Of a DNA stretch of 64,000 bases, positions 27,047-37,393 are shown piece after piece. The notes beneath the pieces were generated by a model. The model was not told where the DNA came from and did no database searches. It saw nothing but the letters and a program-made list of their open reading frames with translations. The DNA lies in the NCBI GenBank assembly GCA_044336205.1, contig CP172318.1, forward strand, positions 1,240,001-1,304,000, given 5' to 3'. The stretch's first letter is position 1; every line of letters starts with the position of its first letter. This DNA is from Ruoffia sp044336205. Its GTDB lineage: Bacteria > Bacillota > Bacilli > Lactobacillales > Aerococcaceae. The translations under genes were made by a program, and so were the position numbers.

Positions 27047-27349
27047 TTACTCATCTTCATCTAGAAGGAATGTATTAAGAACCTCTTCTACCATATCCCA
27101 TTCTTGTTCAGATTCGATTGGTTGTAATGATCCTGTTGTCCCGTCCGGTGACTCTGTATAAGAAAAAGCTTGTAACTCAATATCTTCATCATCGATTGTG
27201 CCGGCTGGGTATACTAATACATAACTCTTGTTGAAATCTTCAGATTCAAAAGTAAATAAAATCTCATGAAGTGTTTCATTACCTTCTTCATCGAAAATTG
27301 TAATGTACTCATGATCATGATTGTGTTCGTAGTTATGTTCGTTATCCAT
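27047..27349 (-). CDS. DUF1292 family protein (YrzB-like)
   Basis: A 100-residue, very acidic protein of the DUF1292 family. It contains YITIFDEEGNETLHEILFTFESEDFNKSYVLVYPAG, the family hallmark. Function is unknown. In Firmicutes it follows yqgF and ireB (yrzL), as here, with 15 bases to yqgF. A histidine-rich start (NEHNYEHNHDHEY) could bind metal, but this is speculation. Confidence 0.88.
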   Translation of the reverse strand: MDNEHNYEHNHDHEYITIFDEEGNETLHEILFTFESEDFNKSYVLVYPAGTIDDEDIELQAFSYTESPDGTTGSLQPIESEQEWDMVEEVLNTFLLDEDE

Positions 27350-27363
27350 TTAAAATCTCCTTA

Positions 27364-27798
27364 CTATTGGTTAGAATCCAAGTAATTTTGTAATATGATG
27401 ACAGCAGCTAATTTATCAATAACTTTTTTGCGTTTTTTCCGCGAAACATTTCCCTCATTAATTAGCATCTTCTCCGCTTGACTCGTCGTCAAGCGTTCAT
27501 CTTGATAGACAATGTTAATATCTGGATGATGTTTCTTTACAAGTTCACCATATTTTAATGATGCTTCAGCTCTTGGCCCGATGGAATTATTCATATTCTT
27601 TGGTAATCCAATAACAATTGTACCAACATTTTCTTGCTTAATAATTTCGCTTAAACGTTTCATACCAAACTGATTAGCATCTTCATCAATCGTAATGGTC
27701 TCAAGTCCTTGTGCTGTCCAACCAAGCAAATCACTCATTGCTACGCCAACAGTCTTTGACCCAACATCCAATCCAAGTGTACGTTTATATTGTCCCAT
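27364..27798 (-). CDS. yqgF: RuvX/YqgF family pre-16S rRNA nuclease
   Basis: YqgF has an RNase H-like fold and is implicated in maturing the 16S rRNA 5' end. The 144 residues contain the first acidic motif LGLDVGSKTVGVA, GLPKNMNNSIGPRAE and the final DERLTTSQAE and DKLAAVIILQ segments with catalytic acids. Length is typical. The start overlaps the ireB stop by one base, and DUF1292 follows, the standard Firmicutes order. Confidence 0.94.
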   Translation of the reverse strand: MGQYKRTLGLDVGSKTVGVAMSDLLGWTAQGLETITIDEDANQFGMKRLSEIIKQENVGTIVIGLPKNMNNSIGPRAEASLKYGELVKKHHPDINIVYQDERLTTSQAEKMLINEGNVSRKKRKKVIDKLAAVIILQNYLDSNQ

Positions 27799-28058
27799 TA
27801 ACTCTCTTCTTGTGTTAGATAAAATTCAACTAACTTCTCCATAATTTCATCTCTTTCATGGCGTCGAATTAAGTTACGAGCGTCCTTATGACGTGGAATA
27901 TAAGCAGGGTCACCTGAAAGTAAGTAACCAACAATCTGATTAATTGGGTCATAGCCTTTCTCTTCTAAAGCACTATAGACAATCTCCAATGTTTCTCTTA
28001 CTGAACGTTTATTAATATCGTCTAGCTTAAATAATATTGTTTCATCTAATGATTGCAT
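27798..28058 (-). CDS. ireB: IreB family regulatory phosphoprotein
   Basis: IreB (DUF965, YrzL) is a small substrate of the PASTA-domain Ser/Thr kinase in enterococci and relatives and modulates cephalosporin tolerance there. The product begins MQSLDETILFKLDDINKRSVRETLEIVYSALEEKGYDP and includes NQIVGYLLSGDPAYIPRHKDARNLIRR, both conserved. I favour the ATG at 28056-28058 (86 residues), with GGTG six bases upstream; a GTG at 28065-28067 is possible. It precedes yqgF with a 1-base overlap. It is 280 bases after alaS, which may be co-transcribed. Confidence 0.9.
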   Translation of the reverse strand: MQSLDETILFKLDDINKRSVRETLEIVYSALEEKGYDPINQIVGYLLSGDPAYIPRHKDARNLIRRHERDEIMEKLVEFYLTQEES

Positions 28059-28339
28059 TACGTTCACCAAACCTTTCATATCTATAAAGGCATTAAAAAT
28101 CACAATGCTCTTTAGGTTAACAATATTCTATCATACTTTAATTTAAATTACTCATTAAAAACTTAATTGATAGCATTTTGTTAAAAAACACACATTCATC
28201 GTTAACAAAATAAAGCAAAACATCTTGACTTTTATAACGAAAAATAAAAATAACTTTGTTAATTAAGATAATATAAAGTTTTTATTATTAGAATATATAC
28301 TATATATTTATATTAAGACTAAAGTAAGTGGAATATTAA

Positions 28340-30994
28340 TTATTCAGCTTGTGTAGCTTTAATGGCTTCTGGAATAGCAACTAACATATCTGTGATACCC
28401 GCTGGGTTCTTTCCACCAGCTTGTGCCATTTGTGGGCGTCCGCCCCCACCGCCACCAATTAGTTTAGCTAGTGGTTTAATAATATCACCCGCTTTAATTC
28501 CCTGAGCTACTGTCTCATCGTCAACGAAAACGAGTAATGTCGCTTTATCTTCTTGGGTAGATACAGCTACCAGTACATTCGAAACTTTCTTATCTCGCCA
28601 TACATCTCCTAATTGACGTAAGCCGTCAGCTGATTGATTTTCTTGAACGACACTCACGTAAGTTACACCATTAATCTCCTCGACATTATCAAAAAGATTT
28701 GATGATTCTTCTTGAAGTATTTTAGCAGATAATGATTCAACTTTTGACTTACTCTCTTTTAATTCATCTTGTAATTGATGAATTCTTGGCAATATTTGTT
28801 GTTCTTGCTTAACTTTTAATTCAGCTTGAATTGACCGTAATACAGCTTCTCTCTCTTGATAGTAATTAATAGCTACTTGACCTGTTAATGCTTCAATTCG
28901 GCGAATACCCGCACCAATACCTGACTCACTTACGAGTTTGAATGTTGCAATATCATTGGTATTGGCTACGTGAGTTCCCCCACATAATTCAATTGATTCA
29001 TTCCCGATGTTTACAACACGAACTAAATCACCGTATTTTTCACCGAACAATGCCATCGCTCCCATTGCTTTAGCTTCTTCAATGGTCATCTCACTAATAT
29101 CCACATTGATAGCTCTGTAAATATATTCATTCACTAAGCGTTCAATCTCGCTTAATTCTTCTGCGGTAACTTTACCAAAGTGAGAGAAGTCAAATCTTAA
29201 ATGATCTGGCCCAACATAAGAACCTGCTTGATTGGCATGCTCACCTAGTACTGTTTTTAATGCTTTATGTAATAAGTGGGTCGCTGTATGATTTTGATTA
29301 ATCTTTAATCGACTGCGCGCATCTATCTCTAAGGTGTATGATTGACCTACATTTAATGGCATAGAAAGTGGTTTTATCTTATGCATATATTGACCATTAG
29401 GTGCTTTTTGAACATCACTCACTTCAGCAATCATTTCAGTTCCATCATAGATGCCTCCTTTATCAGCTACTTGTCCACCCATCTCAGCATAAAATGGACT
29501 ACGATTAAAGAATACCCAGCCCTCATCATAAATTGCCAATTGGTCAACAAGCTGATCATCTTTTACGATAGCTTGAATCGAAGCATTGCTAGTTAATTGG
29601 TCATAACCAACAAATTCAAAGTCAGACTTAATGGATTGTAAGACTTCTGATTGAACTGACATACTATCTTCATTTGAGCGAGCTGCTCTAGCGCGTGAAC
29701 GTTGTTTGTCCATCTCAACTTCAAAGCCATCTTTGTCAACAGTGAAGCCTTTTTCTCCTGCAACCTCTTCAGTTAATTCTAATGGGAAGCCGAATGTATC
29801 ATATAATTGGAAAGCTTGAGCACCTGATACTTCTGTCTTACCGTCTTCAGTTAACTGCGCTAAGATATTTTCGAGTTGTAGCTCGCCACCTTCAATAGTT
29901 TCATGGAATCGTTCTTCTTCATTTTTTATGACTGTTTGGACAAAATCCATATTCTCTTTTAATTCTGCATAATAACCACCCATTATTTCAGTAATTGTTG
30001 GCACTAAGCTACTTAAGAATAAATGATTGATGCCTAAACGGCGACCGTGCATTACACTGCGACGAATTAAACGACGAATAATATAACCTCGTCCTTCATT
30101 AGAAGGTAAAGCACCATCACTAATTGCAAAAGCAACCGCACGAATATGGTCAGCAATAACTTTAAAGCTAACTTTTTTGTCGCCACTCTCTTCATAAACA
30201 ATTCCATCGGTTAAAGCTTCGATGGCTTTAATAATCGGCATAAATAAGTCAGTCTCAAAGTTTGTTTCAGTGTTTTGGATGACTGAAACTAATCGTTCTA
30301 ACCCCATCCCCGTATCAATATTTTTGTGTGGTAATGGTTCATATGTATCGTCGGACATGTGGTTAAATTCTGAGAAAACTAAATTCCAGATTTCTAACCA
30401 ACGCTCATTCTCTCCACCTGGGTAATTTTCTGGATCATCTTCGGCTACATCATTAAATTCTTCACCACGGTCGTAGAAAATTTCTGTATTAGGCCCACAA
30501 GGTCCAGCACCGATATCCCAGAAGTTATCCTCAATAGGGACTAAATGAGATGCATCAAATGATTCAATCGATTCCCAAATCTCTTTTGTTTCTACATCTT
30601 CAGGATAATATGATACATATAATTTTTCTGGTTCAAACCCAAGCCACTGATCACTTGTTAGAAATTCCCAAGCCCATACAATGGCCTCTTCTTTAAAGTA
30701 ATCTCCAATGGAAAAGTTACCTAACATCTCGAATAAAGTATGATGGCGTGCAGTATATCCAACATTTTCGATATCATTTGTACGAATACTCTTTTGAGAA
30801 TTTGTTATTCTTGGATTATTAGGCACTTCTGTACCGTCAAAATATTTTTTTAACGTAGCAACCCCTGAATTAATCCAAAGTAAAGTGAGATCATTCACTG
30901 GTACCAATGATGCACTTGTTCGAATTTCATGGCCTTTTTCCTTAAAGAAAGTTAAAAACATTTGTCTAATTTCTGAACTTGTTAATTCTTTCAT
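28340..30994 (-). CDS. alaS: Alanyl-tRNA synthetase
   Basis: AlaRS charges tRNA-Ala and clears mischarged Ser and Gly. The 884 residues run from the class II catalytic core (MKELTSSEIRQMFLTFFKEKGH, then ARHHTLFEMLGNFSIGDYFK) through the tRNA-binding domain to the editing domain, with zinc ligands in HTATHLLH and ELCGGTHV. The C-terminal C-Ala domain ends in the glycine run before RPQMAQAGGKNP. The ATG at 30994 is preceded by a weak AGGAGTG box. A T-box leader upstream makes expression respond to uncharged tRNA-Ala. ireB-yqgF-DUF1292 follow. Confidence 0.98.
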   Translation of the reverse strand: MKELTSSEIRQMFLTFFKEKGHEIRTSASLVPVNDLTLLWINSGVATLKKYFDGTEVPNNPRITNSQKSIRTNDIENVGYTARHHTLFEMLGNFSIGDYFKEEAIVWAWEFLTSDQWLGFEPEKLYVSYYPEDVETKEIWESIESFDASHLVPIEDNFWDIGAGPCGPNTEIFYDRGEEFNDVAEDDPENYPGGENERWLEIWNLVFSEFNHMSDDTYEPLPHKNIDTGMGLERLVSVIQNTETNFETDLFMPIIKAIEALTDGIVYEESGDKKVSFKVIADHIRAVAFAISDGALPSNEGRGYIIRRLIRRSVMHGRRLGINHLFLSSLVPTITEIMGGYYAELKENMDFVQTVIKNEEERFHETIEGGELQLENILAQLTEDGKTEVSGAQAFQLYDTFGFPLELTEEVAGEKGFTVDKDGFEVEMDKQRSRARAARSNEDSMSVQSEVLQSIKSDFEFVGYDQLTSNASIQAIVKDDQLVDQLAIYDEGWVFFNRSPFYAEMGGQVADKGGIYDGTEMIAEVSDVQKAPNGQYMHKIKPLSMPLNVGQSYTLEIDARSRLKINQNHTATHLLHKALKTVLGEHANQAGSYVGPDHLRFDFSHFGKVTAEELSEIERLVNEYIYRAINVDISEMTIEEAKAMGAMALFGEKYGDLVRVVNIGNESIELCGGTHVANTNDIATFKLVSESGIGAGIRRIEALTGQVAINYYQEREAVLRSIQAELKVKQEQQILPRIHQLQDELKESKSKVESLSAKILQEESSNLFDNVEEINGVTYVSVVQENQSADGLRQLGDVWRDKKVSNVLVAVSTQEDKATLLVFVDDETVAQGIKAGDIIKPLAKLIGGGGGGRPQMAQAGGKNPAGITDMLVAIPEAIKATQAE

Positions 30995-31014
30995 TCAATC
31001 ACTCCTAAAAATAA

Positions 31015-31210
31015 TAAAAAGCTGTTATATTCGAGGGCGATAACCGCGGTTCCACCTCGTTTATAACAACTTTAGTTCTTATATCTCTAATGACCGTTAA
31101 CGCCGGAATACGCTAATTTTTCAATTAGAATCCATTGAGGAGCATCAAACTTATCATTTCTCTCAGCAAATGAAATGTCTCTGTGTGTAAGTATGACTTG
31201 ATCTCAAATC
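31015..31210 (-). promoter_or_regulatory. T-box leader (alanine) upstream of alaS
   Basis: The minus-strand leader carries the T-box core AGGTGGAACCGCGG (31044-31057), where the mRNA pairs with the uncharged tRNA acceptor. It is followed by a terminator stem (about 31021-31071) with a T run before alaS. A GCT triplet in the stem I region (TTTGATGCTCCTC) is a plausible alanine specifier. The downstream gene supports alanine. Confidence 0.93.
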
Positions 31211-31216
31211 TCACTC

Positions 31217-31245
31217 ATTATATAAAAAAAATATCCTTTTTGCAA
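31217..31245 (-). promoter_or_regulatory. alaS promoter
   Basis: Minus-strand TTGCAA (31240-31245), a 17-base spacer and TATAAT (31217-31222) immediately precede the T-box leader. Confidence 0.75.
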
Positions 31246-31264
31246 TATTGTTTCTAAAGCCAAA

Positions 31265-32068
31265 TTAATAAAAATATTTATCTAATACATTGACGATACC
31301 GTCTTCATCATTCGTTCCTGTTACATCATCGGCAATACTTTGAAGATATTCTGAGGCATTCCCCATAGCAATACCAATACCGGCTTCAATGATCATTGGC
31401 GCATCATTATTCCCATCTCCAACCGCTACTACTTCTGAGATATCAATCCCCATATGATCGCATAAGCGTTTTAAGCTTAATCCTTTAGATACGTCTTTAT
31501 GCATAAACTCTAAGAAATAATCTTTTGAAGTCATTACATTCGTTGACTCACCAAATTTACCTTTTAATTCATCATTATGCTTGGCAACTAGGGTTGGGTC
31601 TCCTACAGCAATGAATTTCAATTCTTCTGTCTCGAGATTATTGGCATAATCTTCATCATAGATGGTTTCAATTCCAGTGAGTATACCTTCCATATCACTA
31701 TAATCATTCTTTTTACTCAAGTATAATGCATCATCACCGTAGGCAATAATTGCTAGTCCTGTCTCATGAATATATTGAACTAATTTTTTCTGTTCATCTA
31801 GATCCATACGTTGACTAAATATTTCCTGGCGATTTTTTGCAGATGTAACTACAGCACCGTTGAAAGATAATATAAATGAATCAAATTCATCTAATAATAA
31901 TTCCTCTGCAACTTCAACTGCAGAGATCGTGGGACGTCCAGTTGCTAGTACTAACTTGAACCCATCCTTTTGGAACTGAATGAGTCTCTCTTTTGTTAAG
32001 TCACTAATCTTGTATTCACTGTTTAACAATGTGTCATCAATGTCTAAAACTAACATTTTGTAAGCCAT
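31265..32068 (-). CDS. Cof-type HAD hydrolase
   Basis: A HAD-superfamily IIB (Cof) phosphatase, 267 residues. Motif I is LDIDDTLL with the nucleophile Asp, motif II gives LATGRPTISA, and motifs III/IV give SKGLSLKRL and AVGDGNNDAPMI. Such enzymes hydrolyse small sugar phosphates, FMN or nucleotides, and the substrate cannot be told from sequence. The ATG has AAGGAGCG upstream. It is monocistronic as far as can be seen and ends just before the alaS promoter. The region 32069-32374 between it and the next gene holds a TATAAT at 32240 and a GGTTGGA/TCCAACC pairing, but nothing I recognise. Confidence 0.9.
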   Translation of the reverse strand: MAYKMLVLDIDDTLLNSEYKISDLTKERLIQFQKDGFKLVLATGRPTISAVEVAEELLLDEFDSFILSFNGAVVTSAKNRQEIFSQRMDLDEQKKLVQYIHETGLAIIAYGDDALYLSKKNDYSDMEGILTGIETIYDEDYANNLETEELKFIAVGDPTLVAKHNDELKGKFGESTNVMTSKDYFLEFMHKDVSKGLSLKRLCDHMGIDISEVVAVGDGNNDAPMIIEAGIGIAMGNASEYLQSIADDVTGTNDEDGIVNVLDKYFY

Positions 32069-32374
32069 TATTACGCTCCTTCAATTTGAAAATTATTATT
32101 CCTTCATATTGTAACATAGACTGCTAAGTTTTTAACGAATTCGTACTCAAATAGCATTAATTATATCATTTTTCAATATTCTTATTAATACTTAATATTT
32201 CAACAAGTAAACTGCCTTTATTTCATCCTAATCTTTGAGTATAATAAAAAAGCAATCATTAAATGATGATAATATTACGGATTGGTTGGAAGTATCGATA
32301 TTTTTGTTTAAAATTTATCTTTCTTTTTGAAAAAACAGTCCAACCACTAAATAAAAGATAGAATGAGGTATATT

Positions 32375-33313
32375 ATGTCCAATCGTGTCCATATTATATG
32401 TCACCCAAAGTCAGGTGGTGGAAAAGGAGAGAATGTCCTTCATCGAGTTAGGGTAGAATTAGACAGCTTTCAACTTGAACATATCACATTCAAAACCAAC
32501 TACTCAACCCATGCCGAGATTTTGACGGAACAACTCATCTACAAATGGCATCGCTCTGCCTTTGATTATTTAATTGTTATCGGTGGTGATGGCACTTTAC
32601 ACGAAGTTGTACAAACTTTAATAAAGCATCAAGCCAAGATACCAATTACTTATGTTCCAGCTGGTACTGGGAACGACTTTAGTTTGAATTGGCAAAAAGG
32701 GAGAAATATTCGTCTAATTATTGAAAAAATGCTCTTTTCTTCGAAACCAAAGCATATTCCAATCATTCAATACACCGACAAATTAGAAAACCGTTCAGGT
32801 GTAATTGTGAATAACTTTGGTAAGGGAGTAGATGCTGAGGCAAATTATCAAGCTCAAAAACTACTGAAAAACCAGTTAATTAATAAATTAAAAGTTAGAA
32901 AACTTTCTTATCTTTTTGGTTTATTATTAAGCATGAGTCGTATCAAACATTTTAAAGTAAGTGGACAAATTGATAATCATCAATTTCATTATAATGATGT
33001 GAGCATTGCAGCTATTTTAAACTCTCCGACTCTCGGTGGTGGAATTAATATTGATCGGCTTACTAAAGCTCATAATGAAGAAATTGCCCTTGTGCTTTAC
33101 CACGATATTACTTTCCTTTCAATGCTTGACTTATTATTCAAAGTATTAATTACAAAAAAGACTAACCAATCCAAAAACATTAGCCGTTATACTGGGAAAA
33201 CATTATCCCTGCAGATATCTGAAGAGATCCGTGGACATGTTGACGGCGAAGTGTTACCAGAGAAAGCGGTAGATTTGGAATGTACTTTATCTAACTACCC
33301 ATTTTATATTTAA
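32375..33313 (+). CDS. Diacylglycerol kinase / lipid kinase family protein (DgkB/YegS type)
   Basis: Soluble bacterial DAGK-family kinases phosphorylate diacylglycerol formed during lipoteichoic acid synthesis, returning it to phospholipid metabolism. The product has the N-terminal catalytic motif IGGDGTLHEV, PAGTGNDF in the next strand and the C-terminal beta-sandwich ending RGHVDGEVLPEKAVDLE. I chose the second ATG (32375), with GAGG seven bases upstream, over one four codons earlier. The related YegS-type proteins could use other lipids. The D-serine dehydratase gene follows by 25 bases. Confidence 0.85.
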   Translation: MSNRVHIICHPKSGGGKGENVLHRVRVELDSFQLEHITFKTNYSTHAEILTEQLIYKWHRSAFDYLIVIGGDGTLHEVVQTLIKHQAKIPITYVPAGTGNDFSLNWQKGRNIRLIIEKMLFSSKPKHIPIIQYTDKLENRSGVIVNNFGKGVDAEANYQAQKLLKNQLINKLKVRKLSYLFGLLLSMSRIKHFKVSGQIDNHQFHYNDVSIAAILNSPTLGGGINIDRLTKAHNEEIALVLYHDITFLSMLDLLFKVLITKKTNQSKNISRYTGKTLSLQISEEIRGHVDGEVLPEKAVDLECTLSNYPFYI

Positions 33314-33338
33314 TTTCTAAGGAGTTGACTTTATTTTT

Positions 33339-34683
33339 ATGACTAATTACACTATCTCAAATACCAAAAAACGAGAATTGATTGAACAAATCCAAACTAC
33401 CCAACCAATATTTTGGGAGAATGACTTAAAACTGCCATTCAATCAAGCGAGCACTAAAGTAGATTTTTCAATTGAAGATATTAATGACGCAGCAGACAGA
33501 TTAGAACGTTTTGCTCCTTTCTTCAAAAAAGCTTATCCCGAAACGGCTGAAAACGATGGTTTAATCGAATCAGATATTAGTGAGATAAGTAATATGAAAG
33601 AATATCTTGAAGAATATTATCAACTAGACATTCCAGGTCGTTTATATCTAAAACGTGATGATACCCTACCCATCGCTGGGACAATCAAGGCTAGAGGTGC
33701 TATCTACGAAGTACTTAAACATGCTGAAACATTGGCTTTAGAAGCAGGCATCTTAGATTCATATTATGATAATTATGAATTATTCCTCACTGATGAATTC
33801 AAAGATTTCTTCAGCCAGTACAAAATTATGGTTGGAACGACAAGGGAATTTAGGAATTAGTGTCGGTATTATGGGTGCCAAACTAGGATTTAAAGTAACC
33901 GTTCATATGTCCACAGAAGCTAAGCAGTGGAAGAAAGACCTCTTACGCTCTAATGGCGTGAATGTAGTTGAACATCAGACAAACTTTACTGAAGCTGTTA
34001 CTAAAGGCCGAAGTGAATCTGATGCTGATCCAGATTCATATTTTGTCGATGATGAGCATTCATTAGATTTATTTTTCGGTTACACTGTAGCTTCCAAACG
34101 ATTAGCTAAACAATTAGAAGCTGCTAATATCAAGGTAGATGCTGACCATCCGCTCTTTATCTACTCACCTTGTGGTATTGGTGGAAGTCCGGGTGGTGTG
34201 AATTTTGGTTTGAAGAATGTGTATATGGATAATGTCTACTCAATCTTTGCTGAACCTACACAGATGCCCTCTATGTTACTGGGATTAATAACAGAAGCTT
34301 TTGACGACGTCACTGTCGATGACTTTAATATCGAATCCAAAACCGTCATGGATGGATTAGCCGTTCCAAGAACATCAGGATTAGTATCCAAAGTCATGCA
34401 ATATTACTTTGATGCGGGCTACACAGTGAGTGAGTCCGAATCAATGCGATTATTATCTAAGATGATTGATCTAGAATCTATTCCTCTTGAACCTGCTGCC
34501 TTAGCAGGTGTTCCAGGAGTGGCTAGAATGTTATCTACTAAAGCAGGTCAAGAATTTTTAGATAAACATCAACTACATGACAAACTTGCTAATGCTACCC
34601 ATATTGCCTGGGCGACGGGCGGTAGTATGGTACCTGAAGAAGATATGCAAGCCTTCTATCAACAAGGTTTAAAGGAAAAATAA
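33339..34683 (+). pseudogene. dsdA: D-serine dehydratase, frameshifted
   Basis: DsdA is a PLP enzyme converting D-serine to pyruvate and ammonia. Two overlapping frames form one gene of about 447 codons, the family's length. The first part has Lys117 in AGTIKARGAIYEV, the PLP lysine; the second has GNLGISVGIMGAKLGF, the phosphate loop CGIGGSPGGVNFG and the C-terminus ATGGSMVPEE. The break is in GGAACGACAAGGGAAT near 33842: deleting one A restores VGTTGNLG. The gene is therefore broken or carries a sequencing error. The remaining sequence is intact, so the event is recent. It follows the lipid kinase gene by 25 bases. Confidence 0.9.
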
Positions 34684-34691
34684 GATTTATT

Positions 34692-34736
34692 AAAGCACCG
34701 TTCCGATTCTCACAAAGTGACAATTGGAACGGTGCT
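34692..34736. terminator. Hairpin between dsdA and recD2
   Basis: A 12-bp stem AAGCACCGTTCC with its complement continues into an imperfect inner stem. It sits between convergent genes and probably stops both, although the T run is weak on both sides. Confidence 0.65.
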
Positions 34737-34770
34737 TGCTTAATATAATATATTTTTGAGACAAAATATT

Positions 34771-37224
34771 TTACTTTGTCTTTACTATGAAGTCATATGG
34801 ACTAATACCTTCCATATTAATCATAGGATCAATTAACTCAACAGTATCCATTGTTAATTTTTCAACTTTCTCATTTAACTCTTGAGCCATTTCCTGGTGT
34901 TCTATTGTCATAACAGCTTCCTGTTCATCCTCTTCTTGTGCTGCAGGTTCTTGAATAAGAAGATCAGATTCTTCATCATCAATGTCAAACTGGACTTTTA
35001 ATAAATCACATAAAAAGGTTTTACGTGGAGGCTTTTGACTCGTTACCGCTTTGTAAAAGCTATTAGGATTACCGATCATAATTAAGCTGGACTGAGCCCG
35101 AGTAATTGCAGTATATAGAACATCTTTTTGCAATAGACGTGAATACATATCTACTAACGGAAGAATAACTAAAGGATATTCACTCCCTTGAGACTTATGG
35201 ATAGTTGTACAATAAGCTAAAGTAAGTTGGTCTAAGTCAGTTCGTTTATAAGTGAGTTCAGTCCCTTCAAATGAAACTGTAATCTCATCAACATTCGACT
35301 CTGTTTCTTTCTTAAAATGGATTGATTCAATTCTTCCGATATCCCCATTATAGACTTCATCTTCAGCGTTGTTTACTAATTGCAATACTTTATCCCCTAC
35401 TCTAAAGATGGTATCAAAATGATTAATCTCACGTTTTTTAGCTTTAGGTGGGTTCATTAATTCTTGTAATAATACATTCAGTGAGTTGACCCCGGCCGGC
35501 CCTTTATACATAGGGGCTAAAACTTGTAAGCTATTAGCATCAAAGCCTTTTTTCTGAGCAGCAACAATGATTTGTTGAACAACATGACTAATTTGAGCTC
35601 CTGGTGCTTGAATAAAGGAACGGTCTGCTTGTTTATCTAAGAAGTCATCAGGTAACTGACCGTTTTTAATCGTATGGGCGAGCTTCACTATACTACTGTC
35701 TTGTGCTTGTCGATATATCTTCGTTAAAGTTAAGACTGGAATCACTTGAGAATCAATTAGATCACTGAATACTTTCCCTGGACCCACAGATGGCAATTGG
35801 TCCCTATCTCCTACAAAGATAACTTGTAAGTGATATGGGATGGCTTGCATTAGCCAGTTCATTAACCAAGTATCAACCATAGACATCTCATCAACAATTA
35901 ATAATGAGGCATCGAGTTCCTGGGCGTAAAATTCCTCGGCAATTGTATCCCGGTTATAACCTATTAATCTGTGAATGGTCGAAGCTGGGAGCCCAGTTGT
36001 CTCTTGCATACGTTTGGCTGCTCTTCCCGTAGGAGCTGCTAGAAGGATCGGTTGCTCATCAACTTTCTTGATTACTTTTTGCAAGTCATAATCATGTAAT
36101 ATTGAATGAAGAAGAATAATCCCTTTAATCAGAGTTGTTTTCCCTGTACCTGGTCCTCCAGTTATGACTGACATTGGTGATTGTACTGCTGTTTTTAACG
36201 CTTTCTGTTGACCTTTATCGTATTCAATTCCACTAATCTTAATAACTTGATCAATCGCTTCGTTAATTTCTTCTTCAGAAAAACGTTCAACTTGCTCAAA
36301 TTCTAAGTAATTTTTCATTTTCCTAACAATACTAATCTCTGAAAAGTATAAACTTGGAATCATTAAACTTTCAGCTAACTCCATTAACTGTTCATGTTCG
36401 ACTGATAATGACACAGCTTCTTCAAGTAATTCATCCGATACAAGGTGTCGTCGGCTCGTCTCAAGTAACTTCCTGGCATAAATTTTTGCCGTTTCTTTCT
36501 CTACGTATGTATCGCCCTCACTGTTAGACGTTTCAGACACAGCAACAAAAATTCCTGCCCTAATTCGATCGAGATTCTCTGCATCAAAACCTAATAAATC
36601 AGCTAACTGATCAGCCTTGTTAAACCCAATCCCATCAATATCTTCAATTAATTTATAAGGATTCTCTTTAATAATCTCTAAACTACTACTTTCGTATTTT
36701 CGGTAGATTCGATCAGCAATACTTGGTCCGAATCCCCATTCACTTAATTGCATAAAAATCTGTTCTGTTCCTTGGTGGAGTAGTAAAGCTTCTCTTAGAT
36801 TACTTGCTCTTTCTTTTGTTAATCCGGTTACTCCAGTTAAGGCATTGCTATCAGCAATAATCGTAGCAATTGCGTCTTGTCCTAATTTATCGACAATCCG
36901 TTCTGCTAAGACTTTCCCAATACCTTTGAATCGATCGCTTGATAAATAATCTATCAAGCCGTCAAAAGATGTGGGTGCTTGTTGTTGGTAACGATTTACC
37001 GCAAATTGTTCCCCATACTTAGGATGATTCGTAAGTTTACCAAAGAACTGATATTCAGTGTTCAGATGAAGCGTTGCGAATTGCCCTGTCATTACAATCT
37101 CATCCGTAATTAGTAAGTCAGATTCATCACTATCAACACTCACTCGAATAACTTTGTAAAAGTTGGACGGATTCTCAAAATAAATAGCATCGACCGTTCC
37201 TACTATTAAATCATCTTCTGACAT
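34771..37224 (-). CDS. recD2: ATP-dependent RecD2-type DNA helicase
   Basis: RecD2 is a 5'-3' helicase found in bacteria without RecBC, involved in repair and replication fork maintenance. The 817 residues include an N-terminal OB-like region, tandem helix-hairpin-helix motifs (GIGKVLAERIVDKLG, GLTKERASNLREALL), Walker A GGPGTGKTTL near residues 355-362, LLIVDEMSMVD, and the C-terminal motif TTIHKSQGSEYPLVILP. The long N-terminal extension distinguishes it from RecD1. The start ATG has AAGGGGGAG. A terminator-like hairpin lies after it; mnmA is upstream in the same direction, 170 bases away. Confidence 0.95.
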   Translation of the reverse strand: MSEDDLIVGTVDAIYFENPSNFYKVIRVSVDSDESDLLITDEIVMTGQFATLHLNTEYQFFGKLTNHPKYGEQFAVNRYQQQAPTSFDGLIDYLSSDRFKGIGKVLAERIVDKLGQDAIATIIADSNALTGVTGLTKERASNLREALLLHQGTEQIFMQLSEWGFGPSIADRIYRKYESSSLEIIKENPYKLIEDIDGIGFNKADQLADLLGFDAENLDRIRAGIFVAVSETSNSEGDTYVEKETAKIYARKLLETSRRHLVSDELLEEAVSLSVEHEQLMELAESLMIPSLYFSEISIVRKMKNYLEFEQVERFSEEEINEAIDQVIKISGIEYDKGQQKALKTAVQSPMSVITGGPGTGKTTLIKGIILLHSILHDYDLQKVIKKVDEQPILLAAPTGRAAKRMQETTGLPASTIHRLIGYNRDTIAEEFYAQELDASLLIVDEMSMVDTWLMNWLMQAIPYHLQVIFVGDRDQLPSVGPGKVFSDLIDSQVIPVLTLTKIYRQAQDSSIVKLAHTIKNGQLPDDFLDKQADRSFIQAPGAQISHVVQQIIVAAQKKGFDANSLQVLAPMYKGPAGVNSLNVLLQELMNPPKAKKREINHFDTIFRVGDKVLQLVNNAEDEVYNGDIGRIESIHFKKETESNVDEITVSFEGTELTYKRTDLDQLTLAYCTTIHKSQGSEYPLVILPLVDMYSRLLQKDVLYTAITRAQSSLIMIGNPNSFYKAVTSQKPPRKTFLCDLLKVQFDIDDEESDLLIQEPAAQEEDEQEAVMTIEHQEMAQELNEKVEKLTMDTVELIDPMINMEGISPYDFIVKTK

Positions 37225-37322
37225 ACGCTCCCCCTTATCCTGAATTAAAATTATATAGCCTAACTATCATACCATAAGTTGAAAATAATATTAAACACGA
37301 TTAAAAGAAACTTATCCATAAA

Positions 37323-37384
37323 AATAACCAAACTATTATAGAAACGAAAATAAGCCGTCACATAAGAATAATAGTTTGGTTATT
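37323..37384 (-). terminator. Terminator of the mnmA group
   Basis: Perfect 17-base arms (AATAACCAAACTATTAT and complement) enclose a 28-base loop and lead into TTATTTTTA on the minus strand, just beyond the mnmA stop. Confidence 0.7.
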
Positions 37385-37393
37385 AAATCTTAA

